A DNA stretch of 18,857 nt from the NCBI GenBank assembly GCA_035430965.1, contig DAOMHQ010000101.1, positions 1 through 18,857 on the forward strand, written 5' to 3'. Numbering within the stretch: position 1 is the first letter of the stretch; each line of letters begins with the position of its first letter. This document shows positions 7,511 to 15,632 of the stretch, one piece after another. Source of the DNA: JAKPRU01 sp029568995 (GTDB lineage: Bacteria > Hinthialibacterota > Hinthialibacteria > Hinthialibacterales > JAKPRU01). The translations under genes were made by a program, and so were the position numbers. The notes beneath the pieces were generated by a model, which was given only the letters and a program-made list of their open reading frames with translations, had not been told where the DNA came from and did no database searches.

Positions 7511-10500
7511 TTGTATGCATTTCGCATTCGATCCATTCTTGCGGCGCACTTGATTCTTTTTTCGGCGGGGCTCGTTCTTGCCGCCGGGCCTAAACTGGCT
7601 GGAGACAAGCATTTCCCCACACGGTGGATCCTGGGGGAAGAACAACCGTTTTTGCAGGTCCAGGTGGACGCAGGCGCGCTGTCGGGCACCGTGACGGAAT
7701 CCCAGGCACGCGAGGCAATTACCCGGGGATTGGCCTGGTGGACCTCGGCCCAGTATATTCCGCTGCCGAATGTGGATTATGAGACCATTTTCTCGGCAAC
7801 GGGCGAATTAACAGCCGCCACGGATGTTGTCCGTGCGGCAACCGGCATCAATTTCAGTGGCCCCATCGCACTCGCCACGGACGTGGTCTCCGCAACAGAG
7901 TATCGTTCGCTCTACCAATCGAACGTAAACGTGGGCAACGTCATTCAGTTCATCAAGGATCAGGACGGAAGTGTCATCGACAATCTACTCGGTTTCGGTT
8001 CGAAGGATGCCGTTCTTGGAATCAGCATAAACTATATCTTCGACCCGGACAGTAATGAAAAAACCGGTCAAATCGTGCTCAGCGATATCCTGCTGAACGG
8101 GTATATGCTTGAAACCATCCCCGACAACGGAACAGTCCTTCTCAACACGATCACGCATGAATTGGGCCACGCTCTGGGCCTGGATCATGCCCAGTTTTAT
8201 TCGCATCTTGCGTTCACAAAGTACAATGCTTATCTCCCCCTCATGTATCCTGCGGAGGTGCTCGACGCCAGCGAACAGGTATCGAGAATTCCGCGATTCG
8301 ATGACCGCGCCTCGCTCGCTCTCCTGTATCCGAATGTGGATTACTATTTCGAATTGGGGCAGGTTTACGGACACGCGGTGATTGAAGGTTCCACAGCCGT
8401 TCTGGGAGCAAACGTGATCGCCCGAAGAAAGGACGACACGCCTGGAAACAGCCACATCGACGAACTTGAATTCGTCACTTCCTGCGTATCCGATTTCATG
8501 ATGGAAGAAGACGGCTCGTTTTTCTTCGGTGCGTTGCCTCCGGGAGAATATGAAATCTGGGTGGAGCCGATTCTCTCCGAGTTTACAGGCGATTCCAGTG
8601 TCGGCCCGTACTCCCCGTCCTCCTTCCGAGCGTTACCGGAGTACTGGTCCTCTCCGGAATCGGGAGACCCGCTTCTTGATAACCGCAGCACCTGGACCGG
8701 AGTCTCTGTGGCGGCGGGGGATTTCATCGAATTGGCCTCGCCCCTGATTGTCAGTCAGAACGTGGGTTCGGCAACAGAAGAGCGAACCCAGATCCTGGGG
8801 GATCAGCTGGTTCATTTCGGCGGCGTGGAGCAATCGCCCGGTTTCACGGAGGATTTTCAATTCACCTTCCACGTCTCGCCTGCCGACTTGGCGGTGATTA
8901 TTTCGGTCACTCCGAACCAAAGCGGACTTCCGGGACCGGATTTGAACCTCTACGTTCGTCGTGAAAACCGAGTCAGCCGAACACAATACGATATCCATAG
9001 CACGGATAACACTCCTGGAGTTGCCGACCAGGTGGTTCTGGTAACTCCAGTAGCCACTCCGGGAAATCCGCCCTTACTGCCGGGTGTGTATTTCATCGGT
9101 GTGGAGAATGCGGCAGGCAGCGCGGACGGATATGAAATCTCCGTGGAGCGTACTGTTGCGGCTCCGACCCCCACCCCAACACCGGTTCCGACTCCGACTC
9201 CACCGATGATCGTTCAAAACGCTTATCTAGCCGGGTTGAACGAAGATGCAACCAGCGACAATCTCGGACGATTCGGAGAACCCGGATCGCCGGAAGCCTG
9301 GCTGGAAGGCAACCTGGTCGGCAACCCACTGGCGACAAAGTTCCTGCATCCCACCGATTCTTCCCCGGAAGGATATTTCGCACCCGTATACAATCCGAAC
9401 ATACCCGGTTCCCTGATCGACTCAAACCTGGAACCCGGTGATTTCCTGGTTGTGGCCGCCGAGGTCTCGCGAGTCACCCCCGGACTGGTGGCAACCATTC
9501 TCAGCGCCACACCGGAAGAGCCTGCCTATCGCCAGTCGCTGCTGGAGTTGGGCCGCTGGCTGACCGCTGACTTTCTTGCAGCGGACGCCACCTCCGGTGT
9601 TTTGTCGCTGAATGCCACCGGAACTCTGACTGCCAACCTGGGAATCAGCGGCGTTACCCCCACCAGTGCCACCGGAATCCTGATTTCTACGGATTCAGAG
9701 GTTCGCCCGGCAACGGATGAGCTGCTGGTGATCTGGGATGGGCGGGAGACGGCACAGCCTCTTCGCATCGCCGCGAATGCCCCCACAACCGATCCCATTA
9801 TCGCAGCCACCGTAGTCGTCCAGGTCCCAGACCCGGACATTTCGCGAGATCTGTCTCTGGCCGCTTCGGCTATCGGGGTGGATACGAAAGGGCCGGAGAT
9901 TCCCGACAATGTCGATTTCCCAAATGCCTCCGTCCTGATGATTCGTCGCCCCTGGCCGGGTAGGCAACCGGATCGTTTCCTGTATCTCTACGAGACTCCC
10001 GGAGGAATTCTTAATGAGCTCATCGCGGGGGATGTGGTTTTAGCCACCGGCAGAATCTCCGTGCAGGAAATGCTGGATGGGGAACGATCAAGCGCAGGCG
10101 ATCCGATCACCCTCGATGATGTCAGCCTGGATTTCTCCGCGTTCGGCGGACAATCCAGCTCGCTTCCCGATGAACATCTCCCCCTGCTTGGGGAGATGTT
10201 TGTCGAGTCTGTTACCGATGGGCTTCTTATTCCGGTCGAACAGCCGGTGGCCGGTGCGGTTCAGTACCTCGCCACCGGAACGGTCGCCTCCATCACCGAT
10301 TTTATCTCGACCGGCGATTACTCCGTTGTCCCGTTGACTCTCTCCGCGACCGACGATGTAACGTCTCCCACACATACCAGCCTGTTTCTCCGGGTAGACA
10401 CACGTCCGCTGATTATCAACAAGATCGAGATCGGGGGAACCCCGGAACGGACCGTCGAAGTCGATGGGATTCCCCGCCTGGCGGTCTATTTGGGGGACAT

Positions 10501-13500
10501 CCTCTCTGTCACAGTCACGATCGACTTGAACGGCGATCTCCCGGACGCGCCGATTGTCCGTTCGGATCTCTCCGCGGTCGATCCCAACGTCTCTTCCGCA
10601 ACCGCCGGTCTGACTATCCCCGGAACCGGAACAGTTCAAATGGTGTTCCGCGCTGCAGTCGGTACGAATTGCACTCCCGCCGACGCCGCTTCGGTCATCG
10701 TCACCGCAACCGATGACGCCGGAAATGTCACCACGGCAGACTCGGCCTCATTCGGCAGTCTTTTTGTTGTGAGACCCGAACCGTATGTGGAACCCACACC
10801 CACACCGTTCCAGCTGTACACGCCGACCCCGACGCCCACACCGACACCCACACCGTTCCTTTTCCTGCCGTCCGGTAATGTGATTGTGGCGGCCAGCAAC
10901 GCGGATGCGATCACAGACAACTTGGGCTACCCGGAGGGATTGACCGCCCGAAGCGAGGGGAATCTTGTTGGAAGCAACAGCGCGAATCTCTTTGCCATCT
11001 CAGAAATCGAGGGCGCAACACGTCCAATCTATGATCCAAGCGTCCCCGGATCGCTCATCGACCGCAACGTGGAGCCGGGCGATACCCTGATGATCGCCGC
11101 GCTGGTTGCGCGAGTCACTCCCGAATATGTGGAGGAAGTCGTAAATGCCTCAGCCGGATCTCCCGAGTACGCAACGGCAATGCAGAAAGTCCTTCCGCTC
11201 GTATTCGCGCAGATCGTTCCACCCACGGAACAGATACTGATTCCCGATGCCGATCTCCCGATCTATCCCACGGATGCCACGGGCGTTATCGGTGTGACCG
11301 ATACGCTCCTGTTCTTCTGGGATGGATTCCGGACCGTCCCGCCGCTTCAGATTTCTTCAGCAACCACGTTCAATCCTCAAGCGATCTTCAATATTCATCT
11401 GTCCGAAGACCCGACAAGATACAAGACGCGTAGTCTTCCGGTCGGCGTCGATACGGACGGACCGTCGTTCCAGGATGTCCCCGGATCGGCAGTCCCCGCC
11501 ATGATCGCCGTCCTTCGAAATGGAGTGACCTACGATCTGACCGGCGATCTGATCGAGACGTTCGAGCTGCGGATGGGCGATGAGATCCTGATTGTGGCCG
11601 CCGTGGAGGTGCGCGGAGATCTCGACGGCGAAAGCGCCGAGTATGGAGACGCTCTCCGGAAGACCGATTTCCACTTTGATTTTACCGCGCTTGGCGGGCC
11701 GGAAGATCTGCCGAATGAAAATGTCGCGTTTATCAGTACCGATGCATTAGGCCTTGAACAGGAATCCGTCGGCATCGAGGGAATGCTGACCGCGCGGGGC
11801 ATTGTCGGCAGCGTGACGGATGTCCCGACCAGCGGTGCGTTCGAGACAGCAGGTATTGTCCTCTCCATTACAGCGGATGTGACCGAGCCTTATGTGCAGA
11901 CCATCCCCCTGCGAATCGACACCCTTGCGCCGGAAATCACCAACGGCGATATTTTCTCCACGGATGCATTTCAAATGGGGACGAAACGGTATCTCGCCGT
12001 GCCGGGCAATATCGTGGTTGTTACCGGCACCATTCAGCTGAACGGCGATCCCCTGGGCGGAATCACGGCCTCCCTGGAAGCGCCGAATATGGATACGGCA
12101 GAACAGTTGATTCAACCGTTTGTCCTGCGGCCCCATGCGACTTTGGCAGACACGGCTGATGTGGCGTTCCAGTTCGCGGTTGGTCAGAACGCTTTCTCGA
12201 CCCAGGCCGCACCCCTGATTCTTCATGCCACGGACGACGCAGGCAATACCGTTTCGAAAGATCTGAGCCTGTTTGGAGCGACTCTTCAGGTCCAGAACGG
12301 ACCGACTCCCACGCCGACGGTCACTCCGACCGCGACCTTTACGGCCACAAAAACACCAACCGCGACCCAGACGCCAACGCCGACCCGGTATCACCAGTTC
12401 ACTCCCACTCCGACCGCGACTCCAACCCGCAGACCTTTGCCGCCCGTGCAGTTTGTCGCCAGCGATTTGATTCTCGCCGCGAGCAACGCGGATGCCTCGG
12501 CAGATGACCTGGGACGATTCGGGCCGTCCGGTTCGGCGGAGGCCTTGGCTATCGGGAATCTGGTGGGAACCGCACAATCCGCTTACTTCGCATTTCCGCC
12601 AGGAGACGCGACACAGGGATTTGTCTCGCCCATTTATGATCCCGCTGTGCCGGGATCGCTTCTCAATCAGAATATCGAACCGGGGGATGTGCTGCTGGTT
12701 GCTGGCAGAGCGTTCGGGATCGCCGCCGATGTGGTGCAGAGCATTCGGAACAATCCACCGGAATCCGAGGAATACATCCAGGCGTTCAACTCGATTCGCC
12801 AAGAGGTCTTCCTGCGGTTTACCGGAGACCCGGCGATTATCGCAAACGACGCTCTTGCCCCGACCGGCCAGATCTACCCGACCAGCGCCACGGGTGTGGA
12901 CCCCGCCAGTGAGGACGTCGCTACATCGTTGATCCTCCAATGGAACGGTTTCGAAACGGAACCGCCAATGGTAATCGGCGAGTCCGCGATTTCCTCAACG
13001 ACTGCGGTTCCGCTTGTCGAGATCGTGTCGCTCCGGAATCCTGTCGAATTCCGGGGAACGCTTCCTCCGGTCGGGATTGACGCGACCGGTCCGGAGATCC
13101 TTGCCGCAACAAATGAAATGCCGGGCCTTTCCGTTGTTTACGCATCTCGTCAGAACCCGATTACAGGTCAGGAAGTCAGCTGGATTCCCACGAGCGGAAC
13201 CCAGTTCATCGAAGGTGACCGACTGTGGATTACCATCGGATTGCAGAGCAATGCCGATCTGGACGGGCAAACCGAGGTCAATGCAGATCGGCTGCCTCTC
13301 AGTTCCGTGAACCTTGACGCATCGCAGATCGGGGATATTGCGCCAATTGGCGATGCCGCCTTTGTAGAGAAAACAGCAGACGGATATACCAGGCTCCCGG
13401 ATGTGCTTGCAGCCGATGCAGTCTATCTTGCAACTGCCGTGGTGGGCAGCGCCTCGGCGGTCAATACCTCCGGCGATTTCGAAACAGCGGAGTTGTTCTT

Positions 13501-15562
13501 CTCCACGCAGGATGATGTTCGTCCGGCGATCACGGCAACCCTGCCGATTCGTCTGGACACAGCCGCGCCTGCCATCACGCAAATCGTCATCTCTGTGCCG
13601 GGAGGAGATCCGGCCACGGACATCCATCTCCTCGCTGGAGATCGCCTGGCCGTGACCGCGACCATCGACTTCAACGGCGATCCACTGGAATCCGTATCCG
13701 TGGAGAATATCCGGATGGACCTGTCATTGCTCGATCCGGCTTTGTCACTGGAACCGGCTGGCGGAATTGAGGTGATTGATTCGAACGGTCCTGTAATCAC
13801 CGCTTATTTCGAGGCAACGGTATCCGAGAATGCGTATACGAATCCCAANNNNNNNNNNNNNNNNNNNNNNNNNNNNNNNNNNNNNNNNNNNNNNNNNNNN
13901 NNNNNNNNNNNNNNNNNNNNNNNNNNNNNNNNNNNNNNNNNNNNNNNNGCCCCGCTTTTTGATACTGAGATCCCAGGCTCCTTGCTCATGGCCAACCTGG
14001 AACCCGGCGATGTCCTGCTGTTGGCAGCAACGCTGACCGCTGCGCCGATGGATATCCTCCAGGATCTGGGCACAGCCGCAGCCGACTCTCCGAGTTACCG
14101 TGCTGCGCTTGCTTCCGCGACTTCATTGGCCTATGCCACCTTCGACGTGGTGGGATCGGGGGTTGTGATTGAGGATCTCACATCGGGGCAGAGAATCCAT
14201 CCGACGGGGGCATTCCCGGCACCCGGCGCGCCGGATGACCTGATCCTGCAATGGAATGGATTCCAAACCGAACCTCCGTTGGCAGTCAGCACACACTCTG
14301 TCGCCATGACTACGGCAGCGAATCTCGCCCAGGTCTTCCCAGCAAATCGGCCCGACTTCCCGCTGAACGCAAACGCGATCGGCGTCGACAAAGCCGGACC
14401 TCTGTTTGCCCCGCTGAACGGCGCTGCCACGTCCTCAATCCTCTCCATCGTTCGAGCAATCGAGCCGAGCCTGCCGCCGTTCACATTGACTCTGTACCCA
14501 AATCCCGACGGTCCGGGGTATCTCAATGAAGTGATTGCCGGAGATATTGTGACGGTCAGTGCCGGTGTGCAGGTTTGGGCGGATCTCGATGGGGAGGGCC
14601 AGCTGAACGGCGATGCTCTCTCCCGAAATGATTTCATTTTCGACGCTAACCGGCTGGAAGGAGCGCCGCGCGAAGGCGGCCCGGTTCAACAGGGATTCTT
14701 GCGAGTTGAAAACGGTCAGATCGTCCAGGTCGATGAGCCGGTTGCGGGCGAGGCATTCTATTTTGCTGCGGCCGTTGTTGCCGGAATGACGGATATCGTT
14801 ACCCAGGGCGATTACAGCGATATCGACTTGTATCTCATGGTCCGAGACGATGTGGGGCAATTCGATTGGACCGACCTGACCGTCCGGGCAGACACCTTGC
14901 CGCCGATCCTCGAAGATCTTGTTGTGCAAACCAATTCAGCGCGCACAGTGCAGATCAGCGGCCAACCGCGCCCCTTGCTGATTCCCGGCGATCAGGTCCG
15001 GATTCGTATCGTTGTCGGGCTGAACGGAGATCCGGTTGATGCCCCATCGGCCGTCTTGCTGGATTCCTCCATTCGACCGGGTCAACCGGAGGTGAACTTC
15101 CCCGGATCGCCCGTCGTGCTGGACGATCAGCGGGTGCAGTTTGAGATTTCCACCACGGTCGCCGAGAACGCCCCGCTCAACGCAAATGCGACTGTCGGGG
15201 TCAGGATTCGGGACGACGCCGGGAATCCCGTCACCGCCGATTCCGCTGATTTCGGTTACGTGTTCGTCGTAGATGTTGTCCCCACTCCGACTCCTCTGCC
15301 GCCCAATAACGGAGACCTGGACAACAATGGAGTTGTAGACCGGAGCGACTTGTTCCAATTCGTTCGCGACTGGCTGGATTTTGCTGTCCGGCCCGGCGAG
15401 CGGGGAGATCAGGTTCCGGATTCGGATCGGGAAATCAATCCGGCAGACCTGTTGCATCTGTGGAATATCATGCGCAACCCGACGCCGACGCCGGTTCCGA
15501 CACCGACGCAAACCCCGACCCCTGTCCCGACTCCAACCCATACGCCGACACCGACAGGATAA
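7511..15562 (+). CDS. Giant secreted M10-type metallopeptidase with four novel modules and a dockerin (contains assembly gap)
   Basis: This reads as 2683 codons including a 100-N gap. Order: signal peptide (1 to about 25); peptidase (about 30-275) with HELGHALGLDH at 216-226, zinc ligands His216, His220 and His226, catalytic Glu217 and a Met-turn at Met245 (LPLMYP), as in metzincins of the M10 type; a CnaB/carboxypeptidase-regulatory-like domain (about 280-355); a PPC-like beta domain (about 443-550); then four diverged modules separated by Pro/Thr linkers. A type I dockerin (about 2601-2656) follows, with a complete first calcium loop DLDNNGVVDRSD and a degenerate second loop, then a 27-residue Pro/Thr tail. 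No sorting signal or membrane helix closes the protein, so it is probably secreted or held through dockerin-cohesin binding. The start is TTG. I infer a large extracellular protease or adhesin; the module functions are unknown. An intact zinc site argues against a dead enzyme. Confidence 0.9.
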   Translation: MYAFRIRSILAAHLILFSAGLVLAAGPKLAGDKHFPTRWILGEEQPFLQVQVDAGALSGTVTESQAREAITRGLAWWTSAQYIPLPNVDYETIFSATGELTAATDVVRAATGINFSGPIALATDVVSATEYRSLYQSNVNVGNVIQFIKDQDGSVIDNLLGFGSKDAVLGISINYIFDPDSNEKTGQIVLSDILLNGYMLETIPDNGTVLLNTITHELGHALGLDHAQFYSHLAFTKYNAYLPLMYPAEVLDASEQVSRIPRFDDRASLALLYPNVDYYFELGQVYGHAVIEGSTAVLGANVIARRKDDTPGNSHIDELEFVTSCVSDFMMEEDGSFFFGALPPGEYEIWVEPILSEFTGDSSVGPYSPSSFRALPEYWSSPESGDPLLDNRSTWTGVSVAAGDFIELASPLIVSQNVGSATEERTQILGDQLVHFGGVEQSPGFTEDFQFTFHVSPADLAVIISVTPNQSGLPGPDLNLYVRRENRVSRTQYDIHSTDNTPGVADQVVLVTPVATPGNPPLLPGVYFIGVENAAGSADGYEISVERTVAAPTPTPTPVPTPTPPMIVQNAYLAGLNEDATSDNLGRFGEPGSPEAWLEGNLVGNPLATKFLHPTDSSPEGYFAPVYNPNIPGSLIDSNLEPGDFLVVAAEVSRVTPGLVATILSATPEEPAYRQSLLELGRWLTADFLAADATSGVLSLNATGTLTANLGISGVTPTSATGILISTDSEVRPATDELLVIWDGRETAQPLRIAANAPTTDPIIAATVVVQVPDPDISRDLSLAASAIGVDTKGPEIPDNVDFPNASVLMIRRPWPGRQPDRFLYLYETPGGILNELIAGDVVLATGRISVQEMLDGERSSAGDPITLDDVSLDFSAFGGQSSSLPDEHLPLLGEMFVESVTDGLLIPVEQPVAGAVQYLATGTVASITDFISTGDYSVVPLTLSATDDVTSPTHTSLFLRVDTRPLIINKIEIGGTPERTVEVDGIPRLAVYLGDILSVTVTIDLNGDLPDAPIVRSDLSAVDPNVSSATAGLTIPGTGTVQMVFRAAVGTNCTPADAASVIVTATDDAGNVTTADSASFGSLFVVRPEPYVEPTPTPFQLYTPTPTPTPTPTPFLFLPSGNVIVAASNADAITDNLGYPEGLTARSEGNLVGSNSANLFAISEIEGATRPIYDPSVPGSLIDRNVEPGDTLMIAALVARVTPEYVEEVVNASAGSPEYATAMQKVLPLVFAQIVPPTEQILIPDADLPIYPTDATGVIGVTDTLLFFWDGFRTVPPLQISSATTFNPQAIFNIHLSEDPTRYKTRSLPVGVDTDGPSFQDVPGSAVPAMIAVLRNGVTYDLTGDLIETFELRMGDEILIVAAVEVRGDLDGESAEYGDALRKTDFHFDFTALGGPEDLPNENVAFISTDALGLEQESVGIEGMLTARGIVGSVTDVPTSGAFETAGIVLSITADVTEPYVQTIPLRIDTLAPEITNGDIFSTDAFQMGTKRYLAVPGNIVVVTGTIQLNGDPLGGITASLEAPNMDTAEQLIQPFVLRPHATLADTADVAFQFAVGQNAFSTQAAPLILHATDDAGNTVSKDLSLFGATLQVQNGPTPTPTVTPTATFTATKTPTATQTPTPTRYHQFTPTPTATPTRRPLPPVQFVASDLILAASNADASADDLGRFGPSGSAEALAIGNLVGTAQSAYFAFPPGDATQGFVSPIYDPAVPGSLLNQNIEPGDVLLVAGRAFGIAADVVQSIRNNPPESEEYIQAFNSIRQEVFLRFTGDPAIIANDALAPTGQIYPTSATGVDPASEDVATSLILQWNGFETEPPMVIGESAISSTTAVPLVEIVSLRNPVEFRGTLPPVGIDATGPEILAATNEMPGLSVVYASRQNPITGQEVSWIPTSGTQFIEGDRLWITIGLQSNADLDGQTEVNADRLPLSSVNLDASQIGDIAPIGDAAFVEKTADGYTRLPDVLAADAVYLATAVVGSASAVNTSGDFETAELFFSTQDDVRPAITATLPIRLDTAAPAITQIVISVPGGDPATDIHLLAGDRLAVTATIDFNGDPLESVSVENIRMDLSLLDPALSLEPAGGIEVIDSNGPVITAYFEATVSENAYTNPXXXXXXXXXXXXXXXXXXXXXXXXXXXXXXXXXXAPLFDTEIPGSLLMANLEPGDVLLLAATLTAAPMDILQDLGTAAADSPSYRAALASATSLAYATFDVVGSGVVIEDLTSGQRIHPTGAFPAPGAPDDLILQWNGFQTEPPLAVSTHSVAMTTAANLAQVFPANRPDFPLNANAIGVDKAGPLFAPLNGAATSSILSIVRAIEPSLPPFTLTLYPNPDGPGYLNEVIAGDIVTVSAGVQVWADLDGEGQLNGDALSRNDFIFDANRLEGAPREGGPVQQGFLRVENGQIVQVDEPVAGEAFYFAAAVVAGMTDIVTQGDYSDIDLYLMVRDDVGQFDWTDLTVRADTLPPILEDLVVQTNSARTVQISGQPRPLLIPGDQVRIRIVVGLNGDPVDAPSAVLLDSSIRPGQPEVNFPGSPVVLDDQRVQFEISTTVAENAPLNANATVGVRIRDDAGNPVTADSADFGYVFVVDVVPTPTPLPPNNGDLDNNGVVDRSDLFQFVRDWLDFAVRPGERGDQVPDSDREINPADLLHLWNIMRNPTPTPVPTPTQTPTPVPTPTHTPTPTG
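9161..9205 (+). repeat. Pro/Thr linker 1
   Basis: Fifteen codons alternate mainly proline and threonine (APTPTPTPVPTPTPP) and join the PPC-like domain to module 1. Such linkers are extended and often O-glycosylated in secreted multidomain proteins. At DNA level it is an imperfect CCN-ACN repeat. Confidence 0.9.
9206..10792 (+). repeat. Module 1 of the giant protein
   Basis: About 529 residues. It opens with the shared signature 'DNLGRFG...EAW..GNLVG', then 'VPGSLI(D)xNxEPGDxLxVAA', then an 'I-W-DG-x-x-T/A-x-P-L-x-I' stretch, 'A-I-GVDTKGPEIP', 'I-AGDVV', 'DLSLDFSAFGG'-like strands and 'YLATGTVASITDF.STGDYS'. It ends with an Ig-like tail, 'GDILSVTVTIDLNGD...VTATDDAGN'. All blocks recur in order in modules 2-4. 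The pattern suggests several beta-sandwich domains rather than an enzyme. Confidence 0.8.
10793..10855 (+). repeat. Pro/Thr linker 2
   Basis: Twenty-one codons, PTPTPF then QLY then a run of TP dipeptides, join modules 1 and 2. The codons for proline and threonine are mixed, so the tract is maintained at protein level rather than being a recent DNA expansion. Confidence 0.9.
10856..12301 (+). repeat. Module 2 of the giant protein
   Basis: About 481 residues. It repeats the module 1 blocks: 'VAASNADAITDNLG', 'GNLVG', 'VPGSLIDRNVEPGDTLMIAA', 'IYPTDATGV', 'WDGF.TVPPLQI', 'LPVGVDTDGP', 'DFTALGGPEDLPNE', 'ARGIVGSVTDVPTSG', 'LAVPGNIVVVTGTIQLNGDP' and a 'ATDDAGN' end. It is shorter than module 1 and clearly diverged, so the duplication is old. 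Confidence 0.8.
12302..12445 (+). repeat. Pro/Thr linker 3 (longest complete linker)
   Basis: Forty-eight codons dominated by TPT, TAT and TKT units with a short RYHQF interruption, ending RRPLPP. This is more than twice the length of the other linkers and probably gives modules 3-4 extra reach. Confidence 0.9.
12446..13848 (+). repeat. Module 3 of the giant protein (C-terminal end lost in gap)
   Basis: About 467 visible residues. It carries 'LAASNADASADDLGRFG', 'GNLVG', 'VPGSLLNQNIEPGDVLLVAG', 'IYPTSATGVD', 'WNGFETEPPMVI', 'LPPVGIDATGPEI', 'TAVVGSASAVNTSGDFE' and 'LAVTATIDFNGDP'. It stops at 'VSENAYTNP', just before the place where modules 1, 2 and 4 have their ATDDAGN or RDDAGN ending. Confidence 0.78.
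13849..13948. other. Assembly gap of exactly 100 N inside the giant gene
   Basis: One hundred unknown bases form a typical placeholder of unspecified length. Comparison with the module 1/2 and 2/3 junctions says the missing part should hold the end of module 3, a Pro/Thr linker and the first 50-60 residues of module 4: about 110-140 residues, or 340-420 nt. Reading frames agree on both sides, so I treat the gene as continuous. Confidence 0.9.
13949..15280 (+). repeat. Module 4 of the giant protein (N-terminal end lost in gap)
   Basis: About 444 visible residues, beginning at the 'IPGSLLMANLEPGDVLLLAA' block and so lacking the DNLGRFG/GNLVG opening. It then follows the common order: 'WNGFQTEPPLAV', 'AIGVDKAGP', 'EVIAGDIVTVSAGVQVWADLDGEG', 'VAGEAFYFAAAVVAGMTDI', 'GDQVRIRIVVGLNGDP' and 'RDDAGN'. 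It leads directly into the linker before the dockerin. Confidence 0.78.
15281..15310 (+). repeat. Pro/Thr linker before the dockerin
   Basis: Ten codons, PTPTPLPPNN, separate module 4 from the dockerin. This is the shortest linker in the protein. Confidence 0.85.
15479..15559 (+). repeat. C-terminal Pro/Thr tail
   Basis: The last 27 codons alternate proline and threonine with V, Q and H substitutions and end in TG before the stop. A bare linker-like tail after a dockerin, with nothing attached, is unusual: it has neither the hydrophobic helix nor the charged end of a known sorting signal. Confidence 0.88.
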
Positions 15563-15565
15563 CGG

Positions 15566-15619
15566 GGGAGCGGGGGCGGGACGCTCCCGACACACAGGAG
15601 CGGGGGCGTCCCGCCCCCG
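15566..15619. repeat. GC-rich inverted/direct repeat element between the giant gene and glnE
   Basis: A perfect 14-bp inverted repeat has CGGGGGCGGGACGC at 15571-15584 and its complement at 15606-15619, with a 21-nt loop. A competing hairpin pairs GGGAGCG (15566-15572) with CGCTCCC (15582-15588). The 12-mer GGAGCGGGGGCG also occurs directly repeated at 15567 and 15597. The structure starts 4 nt after the giant gene's stop and ends 14 nt before the glnE ATG. No T-run follows, so it is not a standard intrinsic terminator. It could be a dispersed REP-like element, a 3'-end stabiliser, or a structure controlling access to the glnE start. Confidence 0.75.
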
Positions 15620-15632
15620 AACTCTGCACAAC

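Noticed and set aside
10793..12445. Short CCGACN/ACACCN repeats that could be mistaken for a CRISPR array or tandem repeat locus
   Set aside because: They are in frame, encode Pro/Thr linkers with mixed codons, and have no regular spacer length.
11747..12940. 397-codon open frame on the minus strand inside the giant gene
   Set aside because: It is antisense to the coding modules, is rich in Arg, Gly and Ser, and has no domain pattern or ribosome site. The plus-strand frame shows clear conserved repeats, so this is a composition effect.
15381..15632. Upstream extension of the glnE frame into the dockerin/linker region of the giant gene
   Set aside because: The repetitive Pro/Thr codons keep several frames open. 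The residues are Arg-rich and unlike any GlnE N-terminus, and normal GlnE sequence begins at 15633.
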